From the NCBI RefSeq assembly GCF_040412425.1, contig NC_089742.1, positions 74,013,625-74,077,624 on the forward strand: a stretch of DNA of 64,000 bases. The letters are read 5' to 3'. This document shows positions 1 to 38,978 of this stretch, piece by piece (the stretch's first letter is position 1; each line of letters begins with the position of its first letter). The DNA is from Macrobrachium rosenbergii. Lineage: Eukaryota; Arthropoda; Malacostraca; Decapoda; Palaemonidae. The notes below the pieces were generated by a model that ran no database searches, was not told the origin of the DNA, and saw nothing but the letters and a program-made list of their open reading frames with translations. The position numbers and the translations under genes were made by a program.

Positions 1-1108
1 AGTAGGTATTTGACACTTCTGTTTTTCTGGCATCCACAATCTCATTTTTAGTTGGATGAACTTCCTTTGGATATGTTGAGCCTTATTTGTCTTTGATTTA
101 TGAGAATGTAGCATTTAGGGTGTTTTACCATCTTAAATTGTTTGCAAGCACTTTGGATATATGCAAACTATGCCCCAGGCCAGTAACACCTCCCTTTGAA
201 AGATGCCTTATATGCTTAGATAGCCAGTTGTTGTTGTGGGAGCAGTATTTTGAGCTCGTGTGGGAGAGGGTGAAGCTTCTGTTAAGAATGGAAACGAATT
301 GGATTCACATATCCAAAGACAGGATAGCTACTGTTGGTAAAATGTGCTATTTAGAAATCTAATACCCTTAATTCAATTCAAACTTTAGATCCCAACATGA
401 TTGGTGTATAAAAGATAATCTCACTGGGATTATCTTCCATGGAGAGGACACCAGTAGTTGTAATGTTTGGTATGTGTAAGGCCTTATATGTTAAGTGCAG
501 AAAGTCAGAAAAACACTGTAACAATTTGTCAGAGAAGTCCCTACCAAAATAATTTTTTTAAGTCAGAAGTACAGTACGTGGATTCCCATGACTGTTAGTG
601 CTGTCGTTCATGTGTGGTAGTTTTTGGACTATGTCAGCCCATTGTGGGTAACACCATTGTGTAACATATTAAAGATTTATTTTGAAGATTGAGTACTGAA
701 AACTACAGTAAAAGTAAGAGTACTGAAAACTACAGTAAAAGTAAATTCTGCTGAAAACTATAGTAAAAGTGCTTTCTGCTTAGTCTGTACACCATAGAAG
801 ATAGAAATAATAATTATGTATGTCCCTTTAGCTGACCAATATTGGGTGTTGACTGACATGTATACTTGCATTTTTATAATACTCTTTTGCATTTTACTAA
901 TACTCTTAAATGTAATATGTCTTTTAAGAGAGCAAAAAATGCTAAAGCAGTTGTAACTTACTGCTTGAGCTATTTATGTGTTGTAAGTTGGCTAACAGTA
1001 AGTTAGAAACAGTGACTATAATTTTTTTCATATACTTATGTTTTGTAAAATGATAAATTTAGTAAGTTTGATTGTACAGTACTCTAAAAGATAACCCTCT
1101 CCTTTCAG
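1..1108. other. Intronic sequence upstream of first visible eIF4A coding exon
   Basis: No coding exon matching the eIF4A N-terminus (the short variable segment before the Q-motif region) is visible here, so this is read as part of an intron whose 5' exon lies outside the window. The 3' end is a normal acceptor: a pyrimidine-rich stretch followed by cag at 1106-1108. The only internal structure noticed is a 27-bp tandem repeat at 691-771. Confidence 0.7.
691..771. repeat. 27-bp tandem repeat, three copies
   Basis: Units at 691-717 and 718-744 are identical (gagtactgaaaactacag and onward), and 745-771 is a diverged third copy. It lies in an intron, and no function is suggested. Confidence 0.85.
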
Positions 1109-28102
<26,994 letters not shown>

Positions 28103-29030
28103 TCTAGGTGAGATTTTAGCAAACAGTGTTTTCAGATTGTTTGCTCCTCCGCAATTCCGTTAGAAGACGACTTTGCCTGTTGTGTGCGCTGCCTGCAGAA
28201 ATTGAGTGCTGGCATCGTGATCAGAGCTTGGATTGCTGATCTTACATTGAACAGTATCTGAGCTCCTCAGCTGTGTCTCCTGGAATTTCCAAATCTGTTC
28301 TGAATATTAAGCTTGTGGTTCCGGGTGGACACTTAACCTGATTGTTGTTATAATACTGTATCAGGTTTCCATGATTTCCAGCAGTAGTTAGACTAGTTCT
28401 AAGGCTGTTAGAAGGGGCTTTTTGCCCTTTTATTTTTAATTTGTGGTTAAGATTTTCATACAGTGTGAAGGTAGTGAAATTAGAGGGTCTTGGCAGATCC
28501 GCCTTTAGGAAGAGGCGGCAACCTGTCCACCCCTCTGCCATCCTTCTAGCTTCCTTCTCTGCTTTTTCAATACCTTATCTCTTGTATGATTTTGTCATTC
28601 CTGATGATATCAGTCTTGTCTACAGTCCATTTCTTCCTGAGTAATTTTTCTGTCTTAATGATGAGGCATAATTTTTCTTTGAATGACAGTAGTCAAGAAT
28701 TCAGTAAAGAAATATGTTTTTTCAATGTAGTCATTGTGTTTAGAATAACATTTATTTGTCTAAGAAAGAATATATTAGGCCAATTTCATGGTTATTATAT
28801 TCCAAAAAGACGTAGACGGAAACATTTGTTTAAATTTAAGTGATATTGGTGTATTTATTAATAAAATCTAAACACTAGTGGCTTCTCTTTCATTGGCTCA
28901 TCACATTTATAATGGACAATAGAAAGTTGGCGTATTTGCAGCCTTGTTAAACCTAAAGCACGTTTTTTGTATTTCCAGGTAATGATAGCTGTGAGTGCTG
29001 GTAAATAAAGCAACAAGTCACTAATTTTGT
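28103..29030 (+). other. eIF4A: eIF4A 3' untranslated region with possible 3'UTR intron
   Basis: Sequence downstream of the stop. AATAAA occurs at 28860-28865 and 29004-29009. A consensus-like donor (tctag/gtgaga) begins at 28108 and a good acceptor (ttttttgtatttccag) ends at 28978, with the second AATAAA 26 bp further on, so the 3'UTR may be spliced. Transcript end not determined. Confidence 0.5.
29004..29009 (+). terminator. Candidate polyadenylation signal AATAAA
   Basis: Canonical hexamer about 0.9 kb after the eIF4A stop, followed by a T-rich region. An alternative AATAAA is at 28860-28865. Confidence 0.45.
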
Positions 29031-31317
29031 GTAATTATGAAATACCTTTTAAGTTATTCCAATAGTGTGAGCATTGTTGTATGATATAATGGGTGTGTAT
29101 TTAAGACAAATCGTACACTTGTAATTACTTTGTTACACTTGTAATTACCTTAGAAAATGGACCTTTAGTTCTTAACCTCTTGCTGTTTGCAGTGCTAGGT
29201 ATTTATCTGTGTATCCAGGTACACTGCAACATGTGTATCATATCTTTGAAAGATTTTACTAGAGCTGAGGAACATAAATGTGAAACCTTTATGTTTTTTG
29301 CGACATTTTACACTGAATGTTGTATGTATAGTTGCAGTTGCAGTCTTCAATTTTTGTTGAAGATCCTAGGAGAAACAACTCTGATATCACTTAGGCTGCA
29401 GACTACCGACTTTACAGTATCCTTTAAGTTATACAATACTATAAAAAGTTATTTGTCAGCTGAATTGCTGGCAACTCTAAAACTTAGAGTAATGCTTTTA
29501 GTGAGATTTTCTTGCTGGGAAAAGTTCTTAATCTAAATTGACTACAATGTCTGTCCTTACTCAAAATTACTTACTTGTTGACTTCATAATTGTGCGTGAA
29601 GTCGCATCGAAGACAGTGCCAAGACCTGGGAAGTATGGAAGGCAAAAGAGTCTAGTTATGTTGCTGTCAACTGTTGCTTTGCTAAATAAACAAAGGTAGA
29701 TTATTCAAGGTGTTCAGGAGAAACTTTTCAGGTAAGTGTGGACTGGCCTTTACCAGGTTTCTTTTTTATGTAGTGTGCATCCACTTCTTATACCAATTTA
29801 TATTTGTGAGTTCCCTTTGGTTGCCTTTCTATCAGAGTGAGCCACTTAATGCCACTAAATGTTTTACAGTATACTATATCCCTCTGCAGTTGTGTGACAT
29901 GGCATCAAAACAGTTTCCTTATAAATAAAGTGATTTTTGTTTTCCCAACGTTTAATACTAACAGTTATTGTATGCAGTGTAGCAGTCACAATCATAGTAT
30001 GCATATCTTTATGCAATACTGTAGTTCTCTAGTTTGCGCAGTTCATCCTAATCCTAAATTTTATTTTTACTCCTAGATCCCAGTCTAATTTTTAAGACCA
30101 CTGAAATGCAGAGAATTTTTAGGTGGTTAAGGTAAAGTGCTTAATCCCTTAATCCACAACTTGGTCCCAGGTCCTTATAGGTTTATGGCTCTGATGTCTT
30201 TGTCCATATCCTTTTGTAAAATTGTTTGTAAAATGTTATTTTAATTTCTCTTGTCCCTTAGTTGTGCATCTTTGCTTTGCTATCATTTTGTTCTAACACT
30301 TTCATCCCCTCATTTTTCACATGAATGCAACTTGTCGTTGCTCCCAAAGTGTTTACAATTATTATTTTTATTTAGGATTAAAAGTTCACATTAAGCCCAA
30401 ATATTCATCATTGCCACATGAAACAACCCTTCACAGATGAGACTACCCATATGTGACAAAAAAGTGCAAACCACAAACTGCTGCCAAAGCTGGGCAGTCC
30501 ATCCTTCAAAATGACTTTAAGGCCCAGGTTTGTTCCGCATATGAACAACGTCCATCTCTCTCCAATTGTTATATTCCCACCTCCCAAAATCTTGTGTTCC
30601 CAATTGATTCATATTTGGCCTTTGACCTCCTTTGACCTTATATGTCCCTGATCTGAAGGTGAATGAAAGTAGTAACAAAATATCCAATAAAAGGCAGCTT
30701 AATAGTTGCTCTGCACCAAATGCAGGAAACTAATGCACTAGTGACAAAGCTAAAACTAGGTGGTACTTGCAACTAATCAAAATAAGGGTCTTAGTTTTTG
30801 GCGCTGTGTCCCCCAGTGCCATACAAACATTTTATCTGAAACCAAAAGTGTGCAAGTTCCGAACTGTCTGTTCTCGGTCACAAAATGGTCAAGATATCAA
30901 ATCAAGGGAACAAGAAACCAAACTTATAAACTCCGATCACAAATTCACAAGCCCAGAACCAATCCCTTGACCATCTTCAGCTGTGAGTGAGGTGAAGTAG
31001 TTGCGAAGAAACTAGTACAGATGCAAATCAAGTGTAGAGGCTTTTATTGAACTGCTGTTGAACATTATGAAATAAATTTGCTTTTCAATAGAGTTTCAGC
31101 CATTATTGTTCTGAACCATAAATTTTCAATGTATTTAAATAAGAATGCACAAAATGTAAAGTTTTATGCATTGGTATGTTTGAGTTCTTTAAATGTCCAG
31201 AAAAAAATATCTAAATTGCCACGGGGTCACTGAATGATCTTGCAGGGGTCAGTGCCACCCATTTGCAATTGAAACAATGCCCATGGATTCCATCATAGCC
31301 TTGAACATCCGGGGGGG
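29031..31317. other. Intergenic sequence without recognised features
   Basis: Short AT-rich reading frames without recognisable motifs. A small 18-bp duplication (tacacttgtaattac twice) is near 29115-29150. No gene is supported. Confidence 0.5.
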
Positions 31318-31597
31318 TGGTGCCATCAGTGCACTTAGTTTGGTACAAATTAGGCATCACTTAAGCTTCTTTCACATTGTCCCTTGGGGCCCCTAGCTGC
31401 AGCCCCTTTCATTCACTTTCCTGTACATTCATTCATATTCTCTCTCCCGTCTTACTTTCCACCCTCTCCTAGCAAATGATTCATAGTGCAAATGCAAAGT
31501 TTTCCTCCTGTTACACCTTTCAAACCTTTTTTCAGCACTGAATGACCTCATAGGTTCCCAGCGCTTGGCCTTCGGCATAATTTCTATATTCTATTCC
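31318..31597 (+). repeat. Dispersed repeat, copy at 31 kb
   Basis: It starts gtgccatcagtgcac, then gcccctagctgcagcccc, ctttccaccctctcct, ttcctcctgttacaccttt, gaatgacctcataggt and gcttggccttcggc, and ends in a ttctatattc tail. It matches the copy at 34356-34601 block by block. I associate this sequence with an abundant decapod repeat, which is a memory-based impression and not a search result. Confidence 0.7.
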
Positions 31598-31984
31598 AAA
31601 GCCTTGAATGTGAAAAGCAGGAATTAAGGTACTTTGTGCACTATCCAACATGCACAATGGGCTACACGTGAAGCATACTTCCCGTCTTCGTTAATTGCAA
31701 GTGTACAGGTTGGCTAGTCTGAAAAAATTATGTTCTAGAAATCAAAAATAGATCAATGAACATCAATTGAAAGTACCCTTTCGTAGAAAAATGGACACTA
31801 AAAGAAAAATTAAGCAGAATCCTTTTCTGACTACAATACTGAGCTAGATTTTGAAATCATTGTTAATCCAGTGGAATGCAAACATGCTGAAATAAAAGTG
31901 CTGGTATGTAAACTACAATTAATTCAGAATTATCTTGTAGGAATATATCCCACACAAATGTTGACGATTTTATAAAGCTATTTG

Positions 31985-32070
31985 AAGAACTGATTAAGAA
32001 CTTGGTAAAGCAATATAACATTTAAACAAGAACTGATTAAGAACTTGGTAAAGCAATATAACATTTAAAC
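31985..32070. repeat. 43-bp tandem duplication
   Basis: The unit gaactgattaagaacttgg...aacatttaaaca occurs twice back to back with essentially no divergence, so it is recent. Confidence 0.9.
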
Positions 32071-32217
32071 AAGGTATACGTAATCCAAAGCATACTAAAA
32101 ATGTTGTACGCCAAAATATGCAATTTAAGTATACCTGATTTAGTAGAGAAAAACATAAATTGTAGCAATTCATGGCCAAGCAGGGAAGACCGAGATCGAC
32201 AATGTGATATGAATATA

Positions 32218-33371
32218 CTAAGAGGGTAAGTCAGTAAGTATCCGCACTCCAATTTTGTTATTTAATACAACAGCAATACAAAGTTTACAATAACATCGTT
32301 TTTCAACATAGTCACCCTGCTTTTCAATGCACTTAGTCCATTGTTGCACTAACTTTTCGATACCCTCAGAAAAAAACGTTTTCTGTTGAGCATTGAGCCA
32401 CATATGCACCGCTTCCTTCACCTGCTGATCGGTGGCGAAACGACGGCCTCTTGAAGCATCTTTAAGTGGACCAAACAGATGGTAATGAGATGGAGCGAGA
32501 TCAGGACTGTATGCAGGATGTTCCAACACCTCGAAATGAAGTTCTTGAAGAGTGTTAATGGTGTGGGCGGTGGTATGTGGATGGGCGTTGTCATGCAACA
32601 AAAGAATGCCTTCTGACAATAGACCTCGGTGTTTGTTGCAAATTGCCGGCTTCAACTTGTTGATAAGCACATCACTGTAGCGTTCACTGTTTACTGTTGA
32701 CCCTGTTTCCAGGTAATGTTCCAGAATTGGCCCTCGTGAGTCCCAAAAAACTGTGAGCATCACTTTTCCTGCAGATGGTTGACTTGAATTTTTTTTTACT
32801 GGAGATTGGGGGGTGTTTCCATTCCATGCTCTGGCATTTACTCTGGTTCCAAGTGATGAATCCATGTTTCATCTCCAGTGACAATTCGTTTAAAAAAAGT
32901 ATCCCCTTCGTTAGCATGACGGTCAAGTAAGTGCTGACAGATTCTCAAACGATTGCGCTTGTGTTCGTCACTACTCGTAAGTTGTTTTGGGACCCATGTT
33001 GCACAGACTTTATGAAAGTAGAGCCTGTTATGCACGATTTCATATGCAGAACCATGACTAATGTGCATATGATAAGCTACTTCATCAATAGTCAGTTGTT
33101 GGTTATTCAGAATCAGGGCTTGGACTTGTTCAATGTTAGCGTCAGTAGTGGCTGTGGCTGGGCGTCCATTGCGTTTCTCATCCTCCACACTTGTCCGACC
33201 GCTTTTGAACTGCTCAATCCACTTACAAACACTACGTCGTGGCAAAACATTGCCCACGTATTCTACTGAAAGTCTTCTATGGATTTCATCTCCTGGTACT
33301 CCTTCAGACCACAAAAAACGGATTACAGAGCGTTGTTCTTCTTTGGTGCAAATGGAGAGTGGTGCGTCCAT
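32218..33371 (-). pseudogene. mariner transposase (DD34D), frameshifted and catalytically changed
   Basis: The N-terminal half (33371-32838) has the mariner paired-type helix-turn-helix domains (IRFLWSEGVPGDEIHRRL; SVCKWIEQFKSGRTSVED) and the first catalytic motif TGDETWIHH. The frame then breaks near 32840-32800 through small indels. The C-terminal half (32865-32218) has the second aspartate in LLHDNAHPHT and then YSPDLAPSHYHLF. Counting 34 residues from the second Asp reaches the His of PSH, where the third catalytic Asp (PSD) should be. The reading frame runs into the TIR without the usual stop after the GDYVEK end. It is clearly non-functional. Confidence 0.93.
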
Positions 33372-33533
33372 CCTTACTTCTCAACAGCGCAGAGCGTACT
33401 GAAGTGGTAACGCTGAAACCAACCACAAGGGAGGAGGGCGGAGCCATCTACAACCCGGCATAGCACACAAAGCCACACAGCCTATTCACAAACAATTAGA
33501 ATAAAAGTGCAGATACTTATTGACTTACCCTCG
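32221..33533 (-). mobile_element. mariner transposon, 1313 bp
   Basis: Inverted ends GAGGGTAAGTCAGTAAGTAT (left) and GAGGGTAAGTCAATAAGTAT (right, inverted) are flanked by TA at 32219-32220 and 33534-33535. The size is typical of a complete mariner. The transposase lies on the - strand and is inactive. The low TIR divergence suggests a fairly young insertion. Confidence 0.95.
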
Positions 33534-33535
33534 TA

Positions 33536-34355
33536 TATGAAGACCAATTGATGATTTAAGCCTTCAGTGAAGACCATTCCAGACAAAAGCTATGCAACTG
33601 TTTGCCATGTAATACCACTGGAACTTCTAACACTGGTTTGCGAAATACGTACCGTTAAACTGTAATAATACAACCAGTACTATTATCCGTGACTTCGGTA
33701 CATAAAGCCCCTTTGTTGAATTCAAATTGCCAAAAACTTTTTCTGTTTAACTACCTATGGTGTGTAGTCATTAGTTGACATCTTTTGTTTCAAACCAGTT
33801 TTGGGGAATTTTTTATTCATGCAATCATTACCCATTAATTAAGCCAAACTTGCAAACCCAGTGTAATCACCACATTCTAGATAACAGTACAAGCAAATCA
33901 GAGTGGAAAGATTATGCTGTATACTGGACAGATTTCACCATGCTGTACAGTATTTTTTTTTAAAGTCCATAGTGTAACTAACAAGTATTTCAAAAATTTG
34001 GTCATTAGAACAATTTCTCCTTATATTTATTTTAAAAAGCCCATAGTGAAACTAACAAGTATTTTAAACATTTTGATATTAATATTACAGATAAGTGTAC
34101 CCCTGAAATCTGTTAATTGTAAAAAGAAAGTTTCATGGTGTCCACCCTCCAAGACTCCCAGAACTTTGCTGTTAGGTTTAGAGAGCACCCACTTGGAGCC
34201 ACCTAATAATTTGGTATTAAGGAGTTGCTCTTATCAGTAAATCAGCCACTTTTTCCAGTCCTGGGAATTTTGGGCATTTCCTCCCACACTGAAAGTGACA
34301 GTATTCTATTCCATTTTAATCCTTACCCTCAGGAGCAATACCCGTTGGTGGGGAT
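33536..34355. other. Intergenic, local duplication only
   Basis: A diverged duplication of about 85 bp at 33955-34075 (ccatagtgtaactaacaagtat and ccatagtgaaactaacaagtat). No gene is seen. Confidence 0.5.
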
Positions 34356-34601
34356 AGTGCCATCAGTGAACCTCACACGGTGCACAGTAGGCATTATTCA
34401 AAGTTCTTTGCAGCATCTCTTTTTCCTGTACCTCTGTTTATATTCTCTTTTTCTTCCTTACTTTCCAACCTTTCCTAACAATTGTTTCAAAGTGCAACAG
34501 CAACGTTTGCCTCCTGTTACACTTTTAAAACCTCCTCTACTCTCAGTTTTTCTTTCAGCACTTGGCCTTTGGCCTAAATTTTATATTCTAATTTAATTCA
34601 C
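34356..34601 (+). repeat. Dispersed repeat, copy at 34 kb
   Basis: Same block order as the copy at 31318-31597: gtgccatcagtgaacc, ggtgcacagtaggcatt, ctttgcagcat, ttactttccaacctttcct, gcctcctgttacactttt and gcttggcctttggcctaa. It lacks the cccctagctgca block by an internal deletion. Confidence 0.7.
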
Positions 34602-35219
34602 AGGAGCAATAATGATCTTTTGGTTTGGGCTTACTCTTAGATATATCCAAAGTAAATCTCTCAAGGTAAGGTAATAATTCTAGAAGATAAATTTCTATAA
34701 AACGAAATCAATAGAAAGAGTGTAAAATAATAAGACATTTACACAATTCCAATTACAATTAATGAGGAGACAGAGAGAAGTATGATAGACCCACGGTCTA
34801 GAAAACTGTGATTAGACTTGTGAGTTCAGCAGTGGCTCACTAGCCTGGTAGGAAGCACACTTTTCTGTCAGTTCTTTCTTCCTCATGTCTATCAAATGGT
34901 ATGTGGGGCAGGTTTAGTAGAAGGGCCAAGGATGTCTGTTGGCTCAGCAAGAGGTTGCCTTATCTTATTTTCTTTTTTTATATCTTTACCGGTGACCTCA
35001 TTTTCAAAACCATCACTGATATCCTTCCTTCAGTATCTGGCAAATCTGTGAATGTGTTTGGCCTTACTGGGTGGTGCCAACTCCTCCGAGTTGACCAGTT
35101 TAATGTGGGAATATTTTTCCAAATATTCATATATGCTTGCTTTACACCACTTTTGTCGAGTCTCGCCATGCTGCAAACAGAACTTGCCATACAGCCAAGA
35201 GAAATTACAATAATTCCTT
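34602..35219. other. Intergenic, nothing recognised
   Basis: Reading frames here have no recognisable motif. The 3' part may be the start of the LINE that follows. Confidence 0.4.
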
Positions 35220-36720
35220 GAAGAGGAAACTTGAAGGAATTACTCAGCCTCATCTGTGGTGGACCAAGTTGGCATCTATCAATCTCTAGGTCAGGCTCGT
35301 CTTCCATTCCACCACTACAAACAGATGCTGGTAGATTGGTTAATGGCCCCTAGGGAAAAGGCTGAGCTGCTTTATTGAGCTTTTGAAGCTAAGCAGTCAG
35401 TTGAGGATGTCCCTCCCTGAGACCTGTCATCCTGTACCTCTTCTTACAAAATTTGCATTTTGCTCAAGGGATGTCAAGAAAATTCTTGATAATCTTGATA
35501 GCTGGGGTGGAGAAGATCCTGATGGTTTCTTCTCTTTGTTTTTTCAAAAAAGTTTCTAGTGTGTTGTCTCCCAAGATTAGGAGATTTTATAGATTTTTAT
35601 GTCAATGTAGTATATTTGCAGATGAGCACAAGCTTAGTAATAGTACCTGTTCCAAAGAGTGGCATACAGTATCTGCAGACTGCAGTAACTACAGCCAATC
35701 TCTATTATCCCTGTGCTCTCCAAAGTTGCTAAAAAACTTATTTTTAAGCCACTATATAAATATGTGGAATCTAATGGAATGTCAGCTGATAGTCAATATG
35801 CAGATAAGAAGAAGTTATGTACCTGTGATGCTCTTTTAGATTTGCAAGGGAACCTTGATAAGGGTTTTGAGTGCAGAGTAATTCAAATAGATTTTAGTCT
35901 AAAGGCACTTAGTTATAAACTTTAGAATCTTGGAGTGAGTGGATGTTTTAGGATTACACCAAGATTTCCTTACAGGTAGTCAGCAGTGAGTTGTGTTGGA
36001 CGGGATCTTTAGTGAACCAAGACTATTGTGTCTAGAGTTACACAGGGTAGTGTTCTTGGTCAACCGTTATTTTCAATGTACAAGTATTCAAGTGACATGG
36101 GGACTGGATCAGGGAATGGTGTATTTGGTGGGGTATGAGCCTGAACTCCAGTAAAGTAAAAATGCTAGTGATTAGCAGATCTTGTACAGATTTTCCACCC
36201 CATCCTTCCCTTCAGGTGGATGGAACTTTGCTGAATGAGCGTGAAGCCTTTTAACTCAAATCTTACTTTTGAGAAACATCTAATGAAAGTTTGAGCAAAT
36301 GCCGCACCAAAGTTACGCATGTGATAAAATCAGTGCAACCTGTTTTAGTTCGTTTGTTCTTCCTTTACTAGAATACTGTTCTCTGGTGTGGATGTCTGCT
36401 TCTGCTAGAGATTTATCTCTCTTAGTTAGAGTGGTTTGTGGTGGAGATTTCTGCTCCCTAATGTTAGCAGTTATGACTTGGATCATCGACGGATGGTCTC
36501 TTGTTTGTCACTTTTTCACAAGCTGTATTTTAACAGAGGTCTTTCACATTCACAATTGATCCCTGATCCCCTTTAGCTGCTGGGAGCAACCAGATTCGCT
36601 GAACAGCAGCAGCAATATGTAGTAAATGTGCCTCAATGTCAAACTTCCCTTCTAGAGGATGTTGTACAATTGAAACTTCAGAAGTTCAAGCGAAGATGCA
36701 ATACATTATTACCCTAATAC
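35220..36720 (+). pseudogene. LINE ORF2 (non-LTR reverse transcriptase) relic
   Basis: Across frames the order of a full RT is kept: the region before the RT (CHPVPLLTKFAFCSRDVKK, DSWGGEDPDGFF), the first RT box (SNYSQSLLSL; PVLSKVAKKLIFKPLYKYVE), DALLDLQGNLDKGFECRVIQ followed by IDFS, the VTQGSVLGQPLF box, then SSKVKMLVISRS, a FEKHLMKV-like piece and FVLPLLEYCSLVWMSA, and a C-terminal QKFKRRCNT-like end. The YADD catalytic segment between the VTQGSVLG box and SSKVKM is deleted. At least half a dozen shifts and stops are present. It is related to the antisense copy in eIF4A intron 1. Confidence 0.75.
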
Positions 36721-36912
36721 TATTCTTCTTGCATTTTAATAAACTTCTTATCTGTCTATTAATTTTTTTATTTTTTTTCTATTTTACTAACAGATCTTTC
36801 TGTATTTCCCTTTATCTCCTCTTCTTCCTAATGAACACCATATTCTTTGGAAGCTTGAATTCCAAGTCAGTGGCCCTTGTGGGCTTGTTCCATATGAATA
36901 GGTTTCATCCTT

Positions 36913-36914
<2 letters not shown>

Positions 36915-36968
<54 letters not shown>
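36915..36968. repeat. (AAT)n microsatellite
   Basis: About 18 uninterrupted AAT triplets. Confidence 0.97.
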
Positions 36969-36969
<1 letters not shown>

Positions 36970-37589
36970 CTTCTTTCTGGCAACTATTGAACTTAATCCT
37001 AACACGTAAAACCGGACGGAAACATATTTTATATAGCAATGTTCATGAGTTACATAAGAATAAAAGTACTTTGATGTTGCTGCCGACAATTTTGATATCC
37101 TCTTCTGTTTTTAAAATCTTGTCTGATTTGGGATGGTATGCACTGTGATCCTATTGAGCTCACTAGAGCATATTCATAGAATCTGATTATTATTGCTGTG
37201 GTATCATTTTATCGCCACGCTATTATCAAGAGGAGAAATTCTAAAATCTCAAAGTTTCATCTTCAAGGTAAGACATGTTGAATGCGGCATGTAAACTTGC
37301 CTACCTTTAAAATGAAGCTTATCATTTATGGAGGAACAACTGATGGGACTTTCTGTGGTGTAATTTTGTTGAGCATAGAAGTCAATTTCTGGTAGTTTAT
37401 AAGAGAGCTGAGAAAGCTGATATTGAAGGTATGAGGGAGATTTAGTTCTCCAGTGGTGATGCCTTTAAGTGGTGGTCTATCCAAGTCACCACTCTTTGGT
37501 GTTGACTTTAGTGCGCCTCCACAGTATGGTGGATCCCTGGTGTTGCCCAAGTCATGCTTTCCAGAGCCCAAGTTCTGTTCAATGGCCTT
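36969..37589. other. Intergenic, nothing recognised
   Basis: No motif-bearing reading frame; it may include decayed 5' sequence of the LINE at 37590. Confidence 0.4.
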
Positions 37590-38180
37590 CAGATCTAGAG
37601 AATGAAAACTTTGTGTCTGTGGCTTGACAGTTACAGTGGCATAGACACTAACAGGATCTTTCCAATTTTTTTAAAGACTGCTGTTTCCATTGCTCTTAAG
37701 AGTACTACTGTTCTCTTAAAGTCAGTTGGACTTGCAAGTTTTCCTTCTGTTTCAGGAAGGGAAACATTACTGCATCACCTAAGGGACAAGTCTGTCCCAT
37801 TACCCCTTAGAATTTAAACTGATCACAATTACCCCTGTGTTATCAAAAGTTTTTGAGAAGCTTATTATACCTATTACCAACATTACAGGTTGGATTTCAT
37901 AAAGGTTTTGGTACCTGTGATGCAAGCATGGTCAGTTTAGATTTTAGCACAGCCTTTGACAATGTGAATCATAAAGCATTTGTCTGCAAGTAAAGATTAT
38001 TGGGAAATGGTAAATCTTTAATTAACATTTTAAATGAATTTTTTATTGTTTATCAATATTTTAAATGAATTTTTAATTGGCAGAACCCAAAGAGTCTGTG
38101 TTGATGGCCAGCATAGTAGCTAGAGTAATGGCATTTCAGGTGTTCCTCAGAGTATTGTTCTTAGACTTAAGTAATTTGAC
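37590..38180 (+). pseudogene. Second LINE ORF2 relic, 5' half of RT
   Basis: LDSYSGIDTNRIFPIFLK is the same pre-RT block as DSWGGEDPDGFF in the copy at 35.2 kb. Then come ITITPVLSK, GFHKGFGTCDA, LDFSTAFDNVNHKA and a VPQ box near 38150. It stops before the YADD box. Several frameshifts; an internal duplication aacattttaaatgaatttttt repeats near 38022-38075. Confidence 0.7.
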
Positions 38181-38219
38181 AATGTTAGGGTTAACGTAAA
38201 TCTATAAAATTTTATTTTC

Positions 38220-38272
38220 CCTGAGTTACGTCCAGAGAGGCTAAGCCCTGAGTTACGTCCGGAGAGGCTAAG
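38220..38272. repeat. 26-bp tandem duplication
   Basis: ctgagttacgtccagagagg and ctgagttacgtccggagagg, each followed by ctaag, occur adjacent to each other. Confidence 0.85.
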
Positions 38273-38716
38273 GGAATTACTGTTTTCATTATCCTTGTTG
38301 CGATACCCTTACATGAAAGGTTCTGTTTTCTCTTTACCATGGTTGGTGTGCTTTTGGTAGGTGTGGTTGGCAGTTTAGAGAATTAACTCCTTTCCTGGAC
38401 AAGAGGAAGGAAACAGAGGGAGAGAGATACAGTGGGTCCCCCATATTTGCAGAGGTTAGGGACCACAACCACCCATGACAAACGAAAATCTGCAATTAGT
38501 TGGAACACCCCTGTAAAAACACTTATAACTGTCAATTTTAATCATTCAAACACCAAAGACTCCCTCTAAAAATGCATATAAATGCCCATTTTAATAGTTC
38601 AAACAACAAATATACCTCAAAATATCATCCTAAAACACTTTAATATAATTTCAAAGTCGTCTTACAACGTTACCCTTAAAAATATAAATGGCTTACAGGT
38701 ACATGTGAAAACTTGT

Positions 38717-38978
38717 AAAAGCCCGACGCTGTCTCTAAACACGTGTGTGTTTGTCAATCGTCATCCATCGGAGTGGACAGGACAAAGCAAGCGTCTCGTT
38801 TTCTTTCTCTACAGGAATGCGATTTCAACCATACAATATTTCCATCTGTTTCTCCCTAAGCATTGTTGTCTTGATGTATGTACAATCACCACTACTTGCA
38901 TTGCTATGCAAGCATTCTAATCATGTACTCATAATGTTCCAATGAATCTTCTATATCAAACTGTATGTGTGTTTCTGG
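38717..38978 (+). repeat. LTR fragment (family B), + orientation
   Basis: Over 260 bp it matches the LTR at 39965-40674 (gcccggcgctgtctct, cgtcatccatcggagtgg, cattgttgtcttgatgtat, catgtactcataatgttcc). It ends at tgtgtttctg, where it switches into pol sequence. Confidence 0.85.

Noticed and set aside
36787..37089. Poly-Tyr or poly-Asn ORFs
   Set aside because: Translations of the (AAT)n microsatellite; the same applies at 58128-58373.
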